Source of the DNA: JAOZTV01 sp965371805
Lineage (GTDB): Bacteria; Acidobacteriota; Aminicenantia; UBA2199
Assembly: GCA_965371805.1 (NCBI GenBank)
Contig: CBDUZW010000007.1
Span: 56,597 to 120,596, forward strand
DNA: 64,000 nucleotides
Reading direction: 5' to 3'
The first letter of the stretch is position 1; each line of letters starts with the position of its first letter. The notes below the pieces were generated by a model. It saw only the letters and a program-made list of their open reading frames with translations, was not told the DNA's origin and made no database searches. Below are positions 42,291-51,343 of the stretch, in pieces. The translations under genes and the position numbers were made by a program.

Positions 42291-42449
42291 ATGGATTTTC
42301 AACAAATTATAGTATCAGTTATAGTAGCATCAGCCATTGTTTTTACAATCTACAGTTTTGTTAAAACAATATTCAAAAAAGATAAAAATGCCAGTTCATG
42401 TGGTACTTGTCCATACAGTACTAAAGAAGGCGCCTGTACTAAGAATTAA
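42291..42449 (+). CDS. FeoB-associated Cys-rich membrane protein
   Basis: 52 residues, starting at ATG 42291 behind AAGGAAAAT; the open frame extends 22 codons upstream within feoB. One membrane helix (about 5-25) is followed by the basic FKKDKN and the motif SCGTCPYSTKEGACTKN with three cysteines. This matches the FeoB-associated Cys-rich protein family, thought to assist ferrous iron transport, similar in place to FeoC. Confidence 0.88.
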   Translation: MDFQQIIVSVIVASAIVFTIYSFVKTIFKKDKNASSCGTCPYSTKEGACTKN

Positions 42450-42528
42450 ATATATTTTTTCAAACATATAAATTTGAAAAATTAAATATGAATGAAAAAT
42501 ATGATATAAAAACATCAGGAGAAATTAA

Positions 42529-43581
42529 ATGAAATTATACTATTTATTTTTACTTATTCTTATGTTTTCTATATCATGCTCAAAACCGGATAATACTAAA
42601 TTAGTAAAAAAATCAAGTGACCAATTGAAAGATGGACTCTATGCAGATTTGGACACTCAAAAAGGTAAGATATTAATAGAGTTGGAATTTAAGAATGCTC
42701 CTTTAAGTGTTACAAATTTTGTTGGTCTTGCTGAAGGAACAATAAAAAACAAACATAAAAATCGTGGTATTCCATTTTATGATGGTGTTAGTTTTCACAG
42801 GATAGTTGATAATTTTGTTATTCAAACTGGTGACCCGCAGGGAGATGGAGAAGGCGGTCCAGGATACAGTTTCCCGATTGAGTTAACACCTGAATTAAAA
42901 CATGACGTTGCTGGCACAGTAGGAATGGCACGTGACACGAACCCGGATTCAAATGGGAGTCAATTTTACATAACCCATAGGGCAACTCCCCATCTGGATG
43001 AAAGCTATATTGTATTCGGCAAAGTAATTAAAGGTCTAAAAACTGTAAATAAAATTAAAAAAGGGGATATTTTAAAAGCTGTCAAAATAATCAGGATCGG
43101 AAAAACAGCACAAGAATTTAAAGCAGATGATCCGAAATTTGCAATATTAAAAGAAATACAACTTAATAAAAATAGAATCAGAATTCAGCAAAACAAACTT
43201 TATGTAAAAAAAAGAACAGAGCAAATTCTTACAATTTTAAAAGAGAGTAAGATGAATAAAACAACGAGTGGGTTGGAATATATTATAATTAAAAATGGAA
43301 ATGGCAGAAAGATAAAAGAGGATAAAACCCATAAGGCTCAATTTATTGGTTTCACTAAAGACAAAAAAACAATTAGAAGTTCATACCTTAAAGGTGTCCC
43401 CTACCTTTTTAGACTTAAGTCAGAAACTTTAAATAAAGGGTTAAAAGAATCATTTCAAGATATGACCTTAGGTGAGAAAAGAATAGTAATAATCCCACCC
43501 CATTTAAATATAGATCAGACAAAAACAAAGAAAGATAGAATCAAAACGAATATGATCTATGAACTTGAATTGATTCTATAA
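42529..43581 (+). CDS. Cyclophilin-FKBP double peptidyl-prolyl isomerase lipoprotein
   Basis: 350 residues with a lipoprotein signal (lipobox SIS-C17). Residues about 36-195 are a cyclophilin with catalytic FHRIVDNFVIQTGDPQGDG and GSQFYITHRATPHLDES. A helical linker (about 205-245) precedes an FKBP domain (about 245-350) with KGLKESFQDMTLGEKRIVII, but the usual FDSS is changed (TIRSS), so FKBP activity may be low. Cyclophilin-linker-FKBP proteins (CFBP dual-family immunophilins) are known from Treponema denticola and Flavobacterium. It would assist folding at the outer face of the inner membrane or in the periplasm. AGGAG precedes ATG. Confidence 0.88.
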   Translation: MKLYYLFLLILMFSISCSKPDNTKLVKKSSDQLKDGLYADLDTQKGKILIELEFKNAPLSVTNFVGLAEGTIKNKHKNRGIPFYDGVSFHRIVDNFVIQTGDPQGDGEGGPGYSFPIELTPELKHDVAGTVGMARDTNPDSNGSQFYITHRATPHLDESYIVFGKVIKGLKTVNKIKKGDILKAVKIIRIGKTAQEFKADDPKFAILKEIQLNKNRIRIQQNKLYVKKRTEQILTILKESKMNKTTSGLEYIIIKNGNGRKIKEDKTHKAQFIGFTKDKKTIRSSYLKGVPYLFRLKSETLNKGLKESFQDMTLGEKRIVIIPPHLNIDQTKTKKDRIKTNMIYELELIL

Positions 43582-43649
43582 ATTATTCTATTTCAAATAA
43601 ATAGTACTGAGTATTTTTCAGATACTTATTCTTTTATGTTAATTCAATT

Positions 43650-44942
43650 CTATTTTGCAACTGCAGGTCTTACCGGTGGTTTGGTAAAAAACCATAAAAT
43701 CATACCTACGACGCAGGAAACGGCTATAAAATAAAACGCTTTATTCCAATCAGCTCTTTCAAGACTTCCACCAACCAGTACTTTAGCCACTTGTGGACCA
43801 AAATATCCTGCTGCCCCCCATCCTGTATAAACCCATGCATAATTTAAACCAACATTTTTTAAACCATAATAATCTGCTGTTATTGAAGGCATTGTCCCTA
43901 AAAAACCACCATAAGAAAATCCCATTAAGGATACCCCAATCGCATAAACTAAATATGAATTTGCATTGGGCAAGACAAATACCAGGGCGATTAGTTGGAG
44001 TGCAAATGCGACATATATCACATTTTTCCTGCCTATTTTATCAGACAGGGAACCTAAAACAGGTCTTCCCAGGCCATTAAATATGCCCAATACCATAATG
44101 ACTGAACCTGCAATGACAGGTGTTAACAGAACAATATTTTGTCCAAATGGCGATGCCTGAGAAATAACCATAAGTCCGCCCCCTGTTCCAATTAAAAACA
44201 CCAGCCAGATCAGATAGAAAGGGAGAGTGCTCAGCATCTCTTTCGCTGAATAATTATATGAAGTAGCAGTATTCTTGATTTTATTAGTTGACGCTTTAAT
44301 TTTATTTTTTAACTTTGCTGATAAAGGTGGTGTATACCCCTCTGGAGGATTTTTAAGAATGAGTCCGCAAGCAGTGATAATTGTTCCGAACACCAATCCA
44401 AATATAAGAAATGTATTCCAGACACCAAATTTTTCTATGAGTATCGGTCCGCCCATACCACCAAAAATAGACCCGGCGCCCATTCCCATTACAACTAACC
44501 CACTCATAAGTCCCCGTTTTTCCGGATACCATTTTAATGCTGTGGCAAGTGGCGTTACATACCCTGCCCCCATTCCAATGCCTGCAATTAGAGAGAAAGA
44601 AATTATCATTCCAACCTGGGTATCTCCAATAAATTTTATTAAAATAAATCCTAACCCCATCATAATTCCTGAGAAAACTGCAACAGGTTTTGGTCCTACT
44701 TTATCCTGCCATCTTCCTGCAAATACCATAGCAATTGTAAAGATTACGATACTCAGCTGAAACGGCAGTGTCGTCTGGTCGGATGTCCACCCTAACTTCT
44801 GTAAGGGTTTCGCAAAAACTGACCATGAATATACATTTCCAATACATAACATCATAAATATCCCGGCAATAGGATATTTTATCCTTCCTTTCACATTTGT
44901 AGTTTCTTTAGTACTTTCATTTTTAACGTTGTTCATTGACAT
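43650..44942 (-). CDS. MFS transporter, oxalate/formate antiporter (OFA) family
   Basis: 430 residues with twelve membrane segments. OFA-type features are NVYSWSVFAKPLQ in helix 1, FAGRWQDKVGPKPVAVFSG between helices 2 and 3, and GIGMGAGYVTPLATALKWYP. The C-half repeats LGRPVLGSLSDKIGRKNV. Family members exchange oxalate for formate or move monocarboxylates such as pyruvate. The N-terminal tail (about 1-25) is unusually rich in Asn/Thr/Lys. It is transcribed alone; AAGGAG precedes ATG. Confidence 0.88.
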   Translation of the reverse strand: MSMNNVKNESTKETTNVKGRIKYPIAGIFMMLCIGNVYSWSVFAKPLQKLGWTSDQTTLPFQLSIVIFTIAMVFAGRWQDKVGPKPVAVFSGIMMGLGFILIKFIGDTQVGMIISFSLIAGIGMGAGYVTPLATALKWYPEKRGLMSGLVVMGMGAGSIFGGMGGPILIEKFGVWNTFLIFGLVFGTIITACGLILKNPPEGYTPPLSAKLKNKIKASTNKIKNTATSYNYSAKEMLSTLPFYLIWLVFLIGTGGGLMVISQASPFGQNIVLLTPVIAGSVIMVLGIFNGLGRPVLGSLSDKIGRKNVIYVAFALQLIALVFVLPNANSYLVYAIGVSLMGFSYGGFLGTMPSITADYYGLKNVGLNYAWVYTGWGAAGYFGPQVAKVLVGGSLERADWNKAFYFIAVSCVVGMILWFFTKPPVRPAVAK

Positions 44943-45179
44943 AAAATAACTCCTTTATTTAAATATAACTGTAATACTAAGACATTTAAAATATTCAAGT
45001 CTAAGTTCAACATCTTCAACAAAAAAAATCCTGTCTGAATTATTGACAATTACAATTTAACTACTATTTATATATATCTCGATGACTTTCTGGCTTTAAT
45101 TCATTCTATATATTAATAAAAATCATTATACTATATCCTGATGATAAAGTCTGTATATTGAATTGATAATATAAATGAA

Positions 45180-47420
45180 CTATCTTAAAGAAAATGTATA
45201 TATTTTTTTTGTTTCATGTTTTGCATAATCTCTTACTTTGATCGTTATTACATTTTTTCCTTTTCTTAAGGCACTTAAATCTTTAATCCTGACCCTGCTC
45301 CAGTCCGGATCAAATTCATCCTCGATTTGCTTTCCATTTAAGGTTATCTCGATGGTATTATCATTTATACCTTTTCCCCTGTCAGTCAATATTACAGTCA
45401 GAAATTTTACAGACTTTATTTTCTTTCTTTTAGGTTTATAAAACTTTATTTTAGGAGGAAATATATCACGCATTAATGCAAAGGTTCCAGAAGACCTAAG
45501 CTTTCTACTGAATGTATTCTTTGCTTTATTATATATTGAATAGACGGCACCCCATCTCTTTCTTTTATGATTATATTTAAAAATACTTACTTGAAATGGT
45601 TTTGGGACCTCTTTCTTTATTTTATAATTTACAATATCCAGAAAGGGAAAATGATAAGGGCTCAAGTCAAATTGAGTAGAAAGTATGGGAAATTTAGACT
45701 CAAGAAGTACCTTTTTTACAAGCAGGTTCCGGGGCTCTCTAACACTCTTTTTAGCAAAATATGCCTCAAACTCATCCCATTGAAAGTTTTGTGTTTTTCC
45801 AAATTCCAGCGGGATAATTTTAATGTTTTTTGACATCTTTGAATATATCTTACCATTATTTTTCAAAGAGAAGTTTAACATCAAATCTGTTTCACTATTC
45901 AATGGTTTAAATACAAAATATATGCCATCTTTACTGAAATTTGGATCTATCTCAAGTTCATCACTTCCCTGTATTACTTTTAATGCTATATTTTCAGATG
46001 TAATTTTCTTATTTATAATTTTAATATATATATCATCTCTATTGATAATCGTCTCAAAAACAACATCTTTATTTTCGGACCATTCAGCACTATTTATTGA
46101 AAACTTTTTTTCGAAATATACAGACTCATTTTTTTTTATTTTAAACTGAACAAACTTTACATCCTCATTATGAACATTCAATCTTAAATTTCTATCTAAA
46201 ATCACTTCATTTGAGTCCATACTTCCTTTAAACAGGACTGCAAATTGTTCATCTAATAATCTTACTTCAATTTTATCAGAACCGGTACAATCAAACTCTT
46301 TGATGCTAATTACTATTGACCCCTTCTCCAATTCTATATTTCCGACGCTTATAACCGGATTCTTTACTTTGGTAAAAGGAATATTTCCAGTCGAAAAATT
46401 GCCAAAATAATCAGTTACTTTGATACTGAGTCGGTGTCGTCCCAATTGCAGGTTATTAATAACATCGTTTAAGTAAGTTTTTCTTTTTTCTAGATCAAAT
46501 CCTTTCTGAAAGAACAGATTATAGAAGTAAAAACTTGAGCTGGTTTTAAAAAGATCAAACATAAACCCTATTTGGTTATTATCATCTCCTATGAAAAGAT
46601 CATTCTGTATTTCAAAATATGGTGTCCCATCTATTGAAGCAATGATATTATAAGGAGATACCCTATGACCTGAGTCATTGACATCAAATGTATTTAAAAT
46701 AATATCGAATGCGCCTGTAATAATCAGAGGTTGTTCTAATTTATAATTTCCCGTTCCATCAGATATAAATTTAAAAAAATGACTTCCTATTTCCCCATCA
46801 ATGAGTGACCTTCCAAAAGGTTTAAATATTGCAGCCCTTATAACAGGCAATTTAATGTCATTTCCTGGATATTCAAAAAACGGCAATGAATTGACTGCTC
46901 TATACTTTTCATCTCTAACCTCAACATGGAGATGCGGATATCCAGAACCAGTCTGCCCTGAAAACCCAATTATTTCACCTTTTTTATAGAATAATTTAGT
47001 AGTTAAAAAATAATTTCCAAAATATTTTTTCCCTTTTTTTTTTTGAACACTTCTTAATATATTTTCCAATTTTTGTTCAAATCTATCTAGATGAAAATAT
47101 GTAGAAACTCTCTGGTCTTTATGTTTAAGAAATAATGCTCTTCCACTGCCCCGCTTTACAACTCTTATCTTATATATTTCACCATCAGAAATTGCATGAA
47201 CCGGATATCCTGTTTTTTGATATGTCTTAAGATCAAGACCTGCATGGAAATGCCCTCCCCTGTATTCTTGAAACGTAGCACTTAGTCCATTAAAAATCTT
47301 AAGAGGCCATTGATATTTAACTTGATCTTCAGTATAAATTTGTGATATAAAAACAAGATTGAGGAAAACAAAAAAAAAAATAGACTTAGTTCTTATTGAT
47401 TGACTTTCTGCGGTCTCCAT
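45180..47420 (-). CDS. M23-family metallopeptidase with long beta-rich C-terminal region
   Basis: 746 residues. A signal peptide (about 12-29, IFFFVFLNLVFISQIYT) is followed by an M23/LytM domain (about 35-165) with zinc ligands in HFHAGLDL and HLHVEV and the central YFHLDRF. The LytM fold looks intact. About 550 residues of beta-rich, probably Ig-like domains follow, ending YTFSLR. M23 enzymes cut peptidoglycan cross-bridges or serve as activators. The gene begins 5 bp after a lipoprotein gene and is probably coupled to it. Confidence 0.85.
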   Translation of the reverse strand: METAESQSIRTKSIFFFVFLNLVFISQIYTEDQVKYQWPLKIFNGLSATFQEYRGGHFHAGLDLKTYQKTGYPVHAISDGEIYKIRVVKRGSGRALFLKHKDQRVSTYFHLDRFEQKLENILRSVQKKKGKKYFGNYFLTTKLFYKKGEIIGFSGQTGSGYPHLHVEVRDEKYRAVNSLPFFEYPGNDIKLPVIRAAIFKPFGRSLIDGEIGSHFFKFISDGTGNYKLEQPLIITGAFDIILNTFDVNDSGHRVSPYNIIASIDGTPYFEIQNDLFIGDDNNQIGFMFDLFKTSSSFYFYNLFFQKGFDLEKRKTYLNDVINNLQLGRHRLSIKVTDYFGNFSTGNIPFTKVKNPVISVGNIELEKGSIVISIKEFDCTGSDKIEVRLLDEQFAVLFKGSMDSNEVILDRNLRLNVHNEDVKFVQFKIKKNESVYFEKKFSINSAEWSENKDVVFETIINRDDIYIKIINKKITSENIALKVIQGSDELEIDPNFSKDGIYFVFKPLNSETDLMLNFSLKNNGKIYSKMSKNIKIIPLEFGKTQNFQWDEFEAYFAKKSVREPRNLLVKKVLLESKFPILSTQFDLSPYHFPFLDIVNYKIKKEVPKPFQVSIFKYNHKRKRWGAVYSIYNKAKNTFSRKLRSSGTFALMRDIFPPKIKFYKPKRKKIKSVKFLTVILTDRGKGINDNTIEITLNGKQIEDEFDPDWSRVRIKDLSALRKGKNVITIKVRDYAKHETKKIYTFSLR

Positions 47421-47425
47421 AGATA

Positions 47426-48340
47426 TTATTTCTCAATAACCTTTAAATCTATAAGTATATTTTTCTCAATAAGTGTTTTAAGATCATTATATTTCATATA
47501 TTTTTTTTCGGTAAACTGCAAAAAACTCCGGTTTAGAATACCGGTATTATTATTTATGAATATCCATCCCTTTAGGGAAGAAGAAAGTACTTTCTTATCC
47601 GGACTTTTTGGGTTTTTTGGAATAATAAGAGTATTCAATTTGTTTTTTGTAAGAGAATCTATCGCGTATTCGCCTTCAAACGGAAACTGTGAAGAAAAAG
47701 ATTGTCCAATTTTTTTTGCACTCTCGGGATAATTTAAAAAAAAGTAGCCAATGATAATTCTTATTTTTTCAAGATATTCATCTGTCAAAATAGATTTCAA
47801 TGACTCATTTTCTTTAAAAAAAAGATCAAAGTCTATGCCAATTAATCCAAAATCTGAAGTTTTAATAGGTATCTCTTTACCTATAATCGAATCAAGGATT
47901 TTTATCTGGGGATTTAAATGTTTCTCATTATTTCCTGAATTATAGTCGACATTAACTCCTGGCCCGGGTGTATTTATACTGAGTTTAGCTATCTTGAAAT
48001 TGAATAATGTCCCTTCCGCATCTTTCCCTGTTTTCGATAAACTTCCACTAAAATTAAAATCAGTAGGAATCGTAATGAATTTTTTCTGATCTTTCGTGTC
48101 AGGCATTATCTTAATTTCAATTTCAATATTCCCGTCAAACTCAAATAATTTTCCATCAGGAATATTGTCAAAAGAATATTTTATTAATACAGGCTCTACA
48201 GGTTTTAATCCCGTTTCAGGTTTGTCGCTTCTCTTCAGTACGGTTTCCAGCTGTTCATTTTTTACTTTATTAGAACAGGAAAAAAGAAAAACTACCAAAA
48301 CAATTGAAACCATTAATAACATTTTTTTATTTAAAAACAT
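47426..48340 (-). CDS. Lipoprotein of unknown function, upstream of the M23 peptidase
   Basis: The start is set at ATG 48340 with GGAG nine bases upstream; the frame extends nine codons more. The 304-residue protein has a lipobox (FLFS-C22). The mature part is beta-rich, with repeated segments such as FEFDGNIEIEIKIMPDT and GTLFNFKIAKLSINTPGPG, and ends in a helix. Family not recognised. It is followed by the M23 gene after 5 bp, so the two products probably act together at the envelope. Confidence 0.7.
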   Translation of the reverse strand: MFLNKKMLLMVSIVLVVFLFSCSNKVKNEQLETVLKRSDKPETGLKPVEPVLIKYSFDNIPDGKLFEFDGNIEIEIKIMPDTKDQKKFITIPTDFNFSGSLSKTGKDAEGTLFNFKIAKLSINTPGPGVNVDYNSGNNEKHLNPQIKILDSIIGKEIPIKTSDFGLIGIDFDLFFKENESLKSILTDEYLEKIRIIIGYFFLNYPESAKKIGQSFSSQFPFEGEYAIDSLTKNKLNTLIIPKNPKSPDKKVLSSSLKGWIFINNNTGILNRSFLQFTEKKYMKYNDLKTLIEKNILIDLKVIEK

Positions 48341-48436
48341 ATATTTCTCCAAGATCAATAAAGTCAATTATAGCATATATCAGAGAAAAGTTGTAATATA
48401 ATAATAATGATGATATCATTCAATATAGGAGCAAAA

Positions 48437-48847
48437 ATGAGTATTGAAAAAATTACAGAAGAACTTATAAATATTAGAAAAGATGCAGCTGAAATATCTA
48501 GTGGAGTTCTTGAACCACTCCCCTATGAAAATGATAATAGAAACACATGGATAGAAATAGAAAACCCTGAGTTTACCTCTCTATGTCCAAAAACCGGTTT
48601 ACCTGATTTTGGAAAAATAAAAATCTCATATCTTCCTAATAAACATATAGTAGAATTAAAATCTTTAAAATACTATTTCCTCCAATTTAGAAATGCAGGG
48701 ATCTTCTATGAAAATCTAACTAAAATGATCCTCTCACATCTGGTAGCTGTATTAAAACCTTTTGAATTAAAGGTTGAATCAGATTTTTCTTCAAGAGGAG
48801 GTATAACATCAAAAGTAATTTCTAAATATAAAATGGAAGAAAAATAA
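48437..48847 (+). CDS. queF: NADPH-dependent 7-cyano-7-deazaguanine reductase QueF
   Basis: The start is set at ATG 48437 with TAGGAG upstream; the frame extends ten codons. The 136-residue protein is the short single-domain type. The catalytic cysteine is in TSLCPKTGLPDFG with the adjacent Asp, and ELKSLKYYFLQFRNAG is the QueF motif. The usual FHE is FYE here. The enzyme reduces preQ0 to preQ1 for queuosine synthesis. No preQ1 riboswitch is visible in its short leader. A plsC-like gene follows after 2 bp. Confidence 0.92.
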   Translation: MSIEKITEELINIRKDAAEISSGVLEPLPYENDNRNTWIEIENPEFTSLCPKTGLPDFGKIKISYLPNKHIVELKSLKYYFLQFRNAGIFYENLTKMILSHLVAVLKPFELKVESDFSSRGGITSKVISKYKMEEK

Positions 48848-48849
48848 GA

Positions 48850-49653
48850 ATGGACTATCAGGAATATATAAATATATTTAAAACTAAGAATGAATATATT
48901 ACAAAAACCAGTTCCAAACCATCTTTTATTCACAAAATAATCAGAAAGAATAAATTCTGGTTCTATTATAGATTTGCAAGAGTTATAATAAATGGAGCAA
49001 ATGTCGCAAAAAAAGGACTTTATGATAAAGCTGCATGGATAGTAAATTCTCTAAATAATGTTATGCTGATTGAGCAGAGTGGAGGAGAATTTCATATTGA
49101 AGGTATGGAAAATCTTAGAGAAGATACTGACAAAGGAATGGTTATAGTTGCAAATCATATGAGTACACTTGAGACAGTTGTTTTACCTTCAATCATCCAG
49201 ACAAATAGAAATGTTACCTTCGTTGTAAAAGATACTCTTGTAAAGAATAATACCTTTGGTTATATCATGAGAGCTACAGACCCGATAGTTGTCGGAAGAA
49301 AAAGCGCAAGAGAAGATCTTGAGCATGTATTAAAAAGTGGAGAGGAAAAATTAAGAAAAGGAATATCTTTAATCATTTTTCCTCAAAGTACAAGAGACTC
49401 AGTTTTTGATCCAAAAGGTTTTAATACTCTTGGTATAAAGCTTGCAAAACGTGCAAATGTTAAAGTTATTCCATTGGCAATAAAAACAGACTTTTGGGGA
49501 AATGGAAAATTTATAAAGGAAATCGGAAAAATAGATCCAAAAAAAAAAATATATTTAACCTTTGACAAGCCTATGGGGATAACAGGAAATGGTAAGGAAG
49601 AACATAAAAAAATCGTTGATTTTATAAGTCAAAAACAGGAAGAGTGGAAATAG
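48850..49653 (+). CDS. 1-acyl-sn-glycerol-3-phosphate acyltransferase (PlsC-like), HX4E variant
   Basis: 267 residues. The acyltransferase motif I reads VANHMSTLETVVL, so the usual HX4D is HX4E. Motif III is FPQSTRDSVFDPKGFNTLG in place of FPEGTRS, and motif IV VKVIPLAIKTD is present. Such enzymes acylate lysophosphatidate at the inner membrane. The acidic residue change and the altered FPEGTR suggest a diverged substrate or function. It lies 2 bp after queF and is probably cotranscribed. Confidence 0.85.
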   Translation: MDYQEYINIFKTKNEYITKTSSKPSFIHKIIRKNKFWFYYRFARVIINGANVAKKGLYDKAAWIVNSLNNVMLIEQSGGEFHIEGMENLREDTDKGMVIVANHMSTLETVVLPSIIQTNRNVTFVVKDTLVKNNTFGYIMRATDPIVVGRKSAREDLEHVLKSGEEKLRKGISLIIFPQSTRDSVFDPKGFNTLGIKLAKRANVKVIPLAIKTDFWGNGKFIKEIGKIDPKKKIYLTFDKPMGITGNGKEEHKKIVDFISQKQEEWK

Positions 49654-49663
49654 ACTTCGTTTC

Positions 49664-50023
49664 TCACTTAATATAATTTAAAAATTTACTTTTATAAAAA
49701 CTAATACCTGCAATTATCCCAATCAAATCAAATAAAATATCCTTTACTGAAAAATTCCGTGTAGGTACGAATAATTGATGTACCTCATCTAAAACACTTA
49801 ATAAAAGTAAAAAAAGTAAAGATAAAAACAGTTTTTTGGATCCTCCATTTTTTACTATCCTCATAAATAAAAAAGATAAGAGAAAGAATTCAATAAAATG
49901 AGGAATAATATCAGGAATCCCTGAAGGCAATTCTGATACAGTTCTCCCAGACATATAAAAGATAATAGAATAGACAAGAGCAAAAGGCATAAAGCGAAAT
50001 AAAATATATTTAATCATTTTCAT
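49664..50023 (-). CDS. VanZ-like family membrane protein
   Basis: 119 residues with four membrane segments (about 5-22, 38-52, 63-80 and 94-112). The VanZ-like signature is visible: PHFIEFFLLSFLFMR and SVLDEVHQLFVPTRNFSVKD. VanZ-like proteins are common; the function outside teicoplanin resistance is unknown. It converges on the plsC-like gene with 10 bp between stops. Confidence 0.88.
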   Translation of the reverse strand: MKMIKYILFRFMPFALVYSIIFYMSGRTVSELPSGIPDIIPHFIEFFLLSFLFMRIVKNGGSKKLFLSLLFLLLLSVLDEVHQLFVPTRNFSVKDILFDLIGIIAGISFYKSKFLNYIK

Positions 50024-50084
50024 CGAATATTATATCACCATCCCCTACCCGAATCAATTTATATAAAACCTGAAATAAGTAACA

Positions 50085-50210
50085 TCTATCGATAAAAAGT
50101 GTAGAAATAAGGTGTCAGAAGGTTTTATAAAAAAGTAATAACTATGTCACGGATTTTTGTAAAGTTTTATGGCGCAGAAGGTTTGTGCTTATCGATTCAA
50201 AATTTGAAAG
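50085..50210. repeat. Palindromic repeat element, copy 1 (diverged)
   Basis: About 125 bp forming an imperfect inverted repeat around 50145. The left arm has TCGATAAAAAGTGTAGAAAT and AGGTGTCAGAAGGTTTTATA; the right arm has GTTTATGGCGCAGAAGG-like sequence and TTTGTGCTTATCGATTCAAA. Its right half matches the right half of the next copy at about four of five positions over 68 bp. No coding capacity; it looks like a MITE or REP-like unit. Confidence 0.65.
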
Positions 50211-50220
50211 TTCAAGCTAA

Positions 50221-50382
50221 AACATCAAATATTCAAATTTGGAAGATGAGAAGTGCGAAAATGCTGTGCCAGAAATTTTTCAAAAAACCACAGGCATACT
50301 AATAAGTATGTCGCGGATTTTTTGGGAACTTTATGGTCAGCAGATTTGTGCTTATCCATTCAAAATTTGAATATTTGATGTT
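50221..50382. repeat. Palindromic repeat element, copy 2, with perfect 20-bp terminal inverted repeats
   Basis: 162 bp. AACATCAAATATTCAAATTT at 50221-50240 is the exact reverse complement of 50363-50382. The interior arms are also imperfectly complementary up to the tip CATACT-AATA-AGTATG (50295-50310). The centre of the terminal repeats coincides with that tip. The right end lies two bases from the 3' end of tRNA-Leu. A noncoding palindrome with terminal repeats suggests a miniature transposable element. Confidence 0.75.
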
Positions 50383-50384
50383 AA

Positions 50385-50469
50385 TGCCGGAGGAGGGACT
50401 TGAACCCTCACAAGGATAAACCCCGTCGGATTTTGAATCCGGTGCGTCTGCCAATTCCGCCACTCCGGC
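50385..50469 (-). tRNA. tRNA-Leu (anticodon CAA)
   Basis: 85 nt read leftward from 50469. The acceptor arms GCCGGAG and CTCCGGC pair fully, with discriminator A. The D arm (GTGGCGGAATTGGCAGACGC), a long variable arm typical of leucine, and the T arm AGGGTTCAAGTCCCT are present. The anticodon loop TTCAAAA gives CAA, decoding UUG. The first anticodon stem pair is a C-A mismatch. CCA is not encoded. Confidence 0.93.
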
Positions 50470-50651
50470 AATAAGTGGTAATTATAGTTCCAATTGAAAT
50501 ATATGTCAATTAGAAAAGTAGTTGAAAAAAAATTCATTCTATATTTGTAATCGAAATTATAAATTGAAAAGAAAACACTTAAAAACAATGATTAAATGCA
50601 AGAATCAAAAAAACAAAACTTCGTCACCTATCGGCACAAAAGTTACCCGAA

Positions 50652-50843
50652 GTTTTACTTTTTTATTTATTGTTTTTTATTTTAGATTTTATAGGCAAGT
50701 CTATATGTTCGAGCTTTATTTAAAAATTTCCTTCTTTTGTATTTCACAATCGCTAAGAATTTTAGATAAAATACCAACTCCAATAGTTTCATTTGAATGG
50801 AATTTGTTTTTGGCCTGACACCTTTTTCATGACACCTTTTTCA
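50652..50843. repeat. Short-repeat region with tandem 14-mer, related to a copy at 52.5 kb
   Basis: GTTTTACTTTTTTA (50652-50665) and GCCTGACACCTTTTTCA (50813-50829) both recur exactly at 52541-52554 and 52608-52624. Here TGACACCTTTTTCA is repeated twice in tandem (50816-50843). The 98-codon frame across this stretch has no protein-like composition. It is probably the remains of a mobile element. Confidence 0.5.
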
Positions 50844-50899
50844 AAACCAGTTGGCAGAATTTTTTGGCACCTCTATCCCAAACATTAGTATGCACTTCC

Positions 50900-51312
50900 C
50901 TAACATATTGAAGGAACAGGGCTGCAGGAAGTTTCAGTTATTAAGAATTTTTTAACAACTGCCTCAGATGATAAAGAAGGAATATGAGGAACAAAGGTGT
51001 TTTTTTTTGGATTCTCTGATTAAATAAAAATCCTTACTCAAAAGATCTTCTTAGAACTTTTTTAAAGCTTAGTTATTTGTAAAATCTCCATCATAATATA
51101 AATAAGATTGTGGAGGAATAAAATTTTTATTTAAAAGATAAGGATCCAGTGCATTTTTTTACTTTATAAAAGTACTTATTTTTATTGCTACTCCATCTTC
51201 AGTATTTTTATAATAATCGAAAAATCTTTCCTTTTCAATATACCCGATTGAATTATACTCATCTCATAATTTATCCGGTGTTTCTTTAATAATATTTCCT
51301 ATTTTTTATCAT
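50900..51312 (-). pseudogene. Decayed gene with at least five in-frame stops
   Basis: One frame on the minus strand reads protein-like sequence broken by stops: IIKETPDKL, stop, DEYNSIGYIEKERFFDYYKN, STFIK, stop, KNALDPYLLNKNFIPPQSY, stop, ALKKF, stop, EDLLSKDFYLIRES. The stops lie at 51264-51266, 51159-51161, 51069-51071 and 51051-51053, with another at 51306-51308. A shift at the T-run near 51001 leads into TFVPHIPSLSSEAVVKKF. A possible start is ATG 51312. The family is not recognised; DPYLLNKNFIPPQSY loosely recalls the PaaX C-terminal part, which I do not assert. Confidence 0.55.
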
Positions 51313-51343
51313 ATATGATAAGCTACAAACTTAGGAGGATCAG

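Noticed and set aside
44275..44760. Plus-strand 161-codon open frame
   Set aside because: It is antisense to the OFA transporter and Pro/Ile-rich, a shadow of membrane-helix codons.
48368..48436. preQ1 riboswitch before queF
   Set aside because: The leader is short and shows no pseudoknot-type stem with the A-rich tail that such a switch needs.
50085..50382. CRISPR array
   Set aside because: There are only two diverged palindromic copies, no uniform repeats or spacers, and no cas genes in the window.
50522..50818. Plus-strand 98-codon open frame beside tRNA-Leu
   Set aside because: It crosses the short-repeat region, has no ribosome site and no protein-like pattern.
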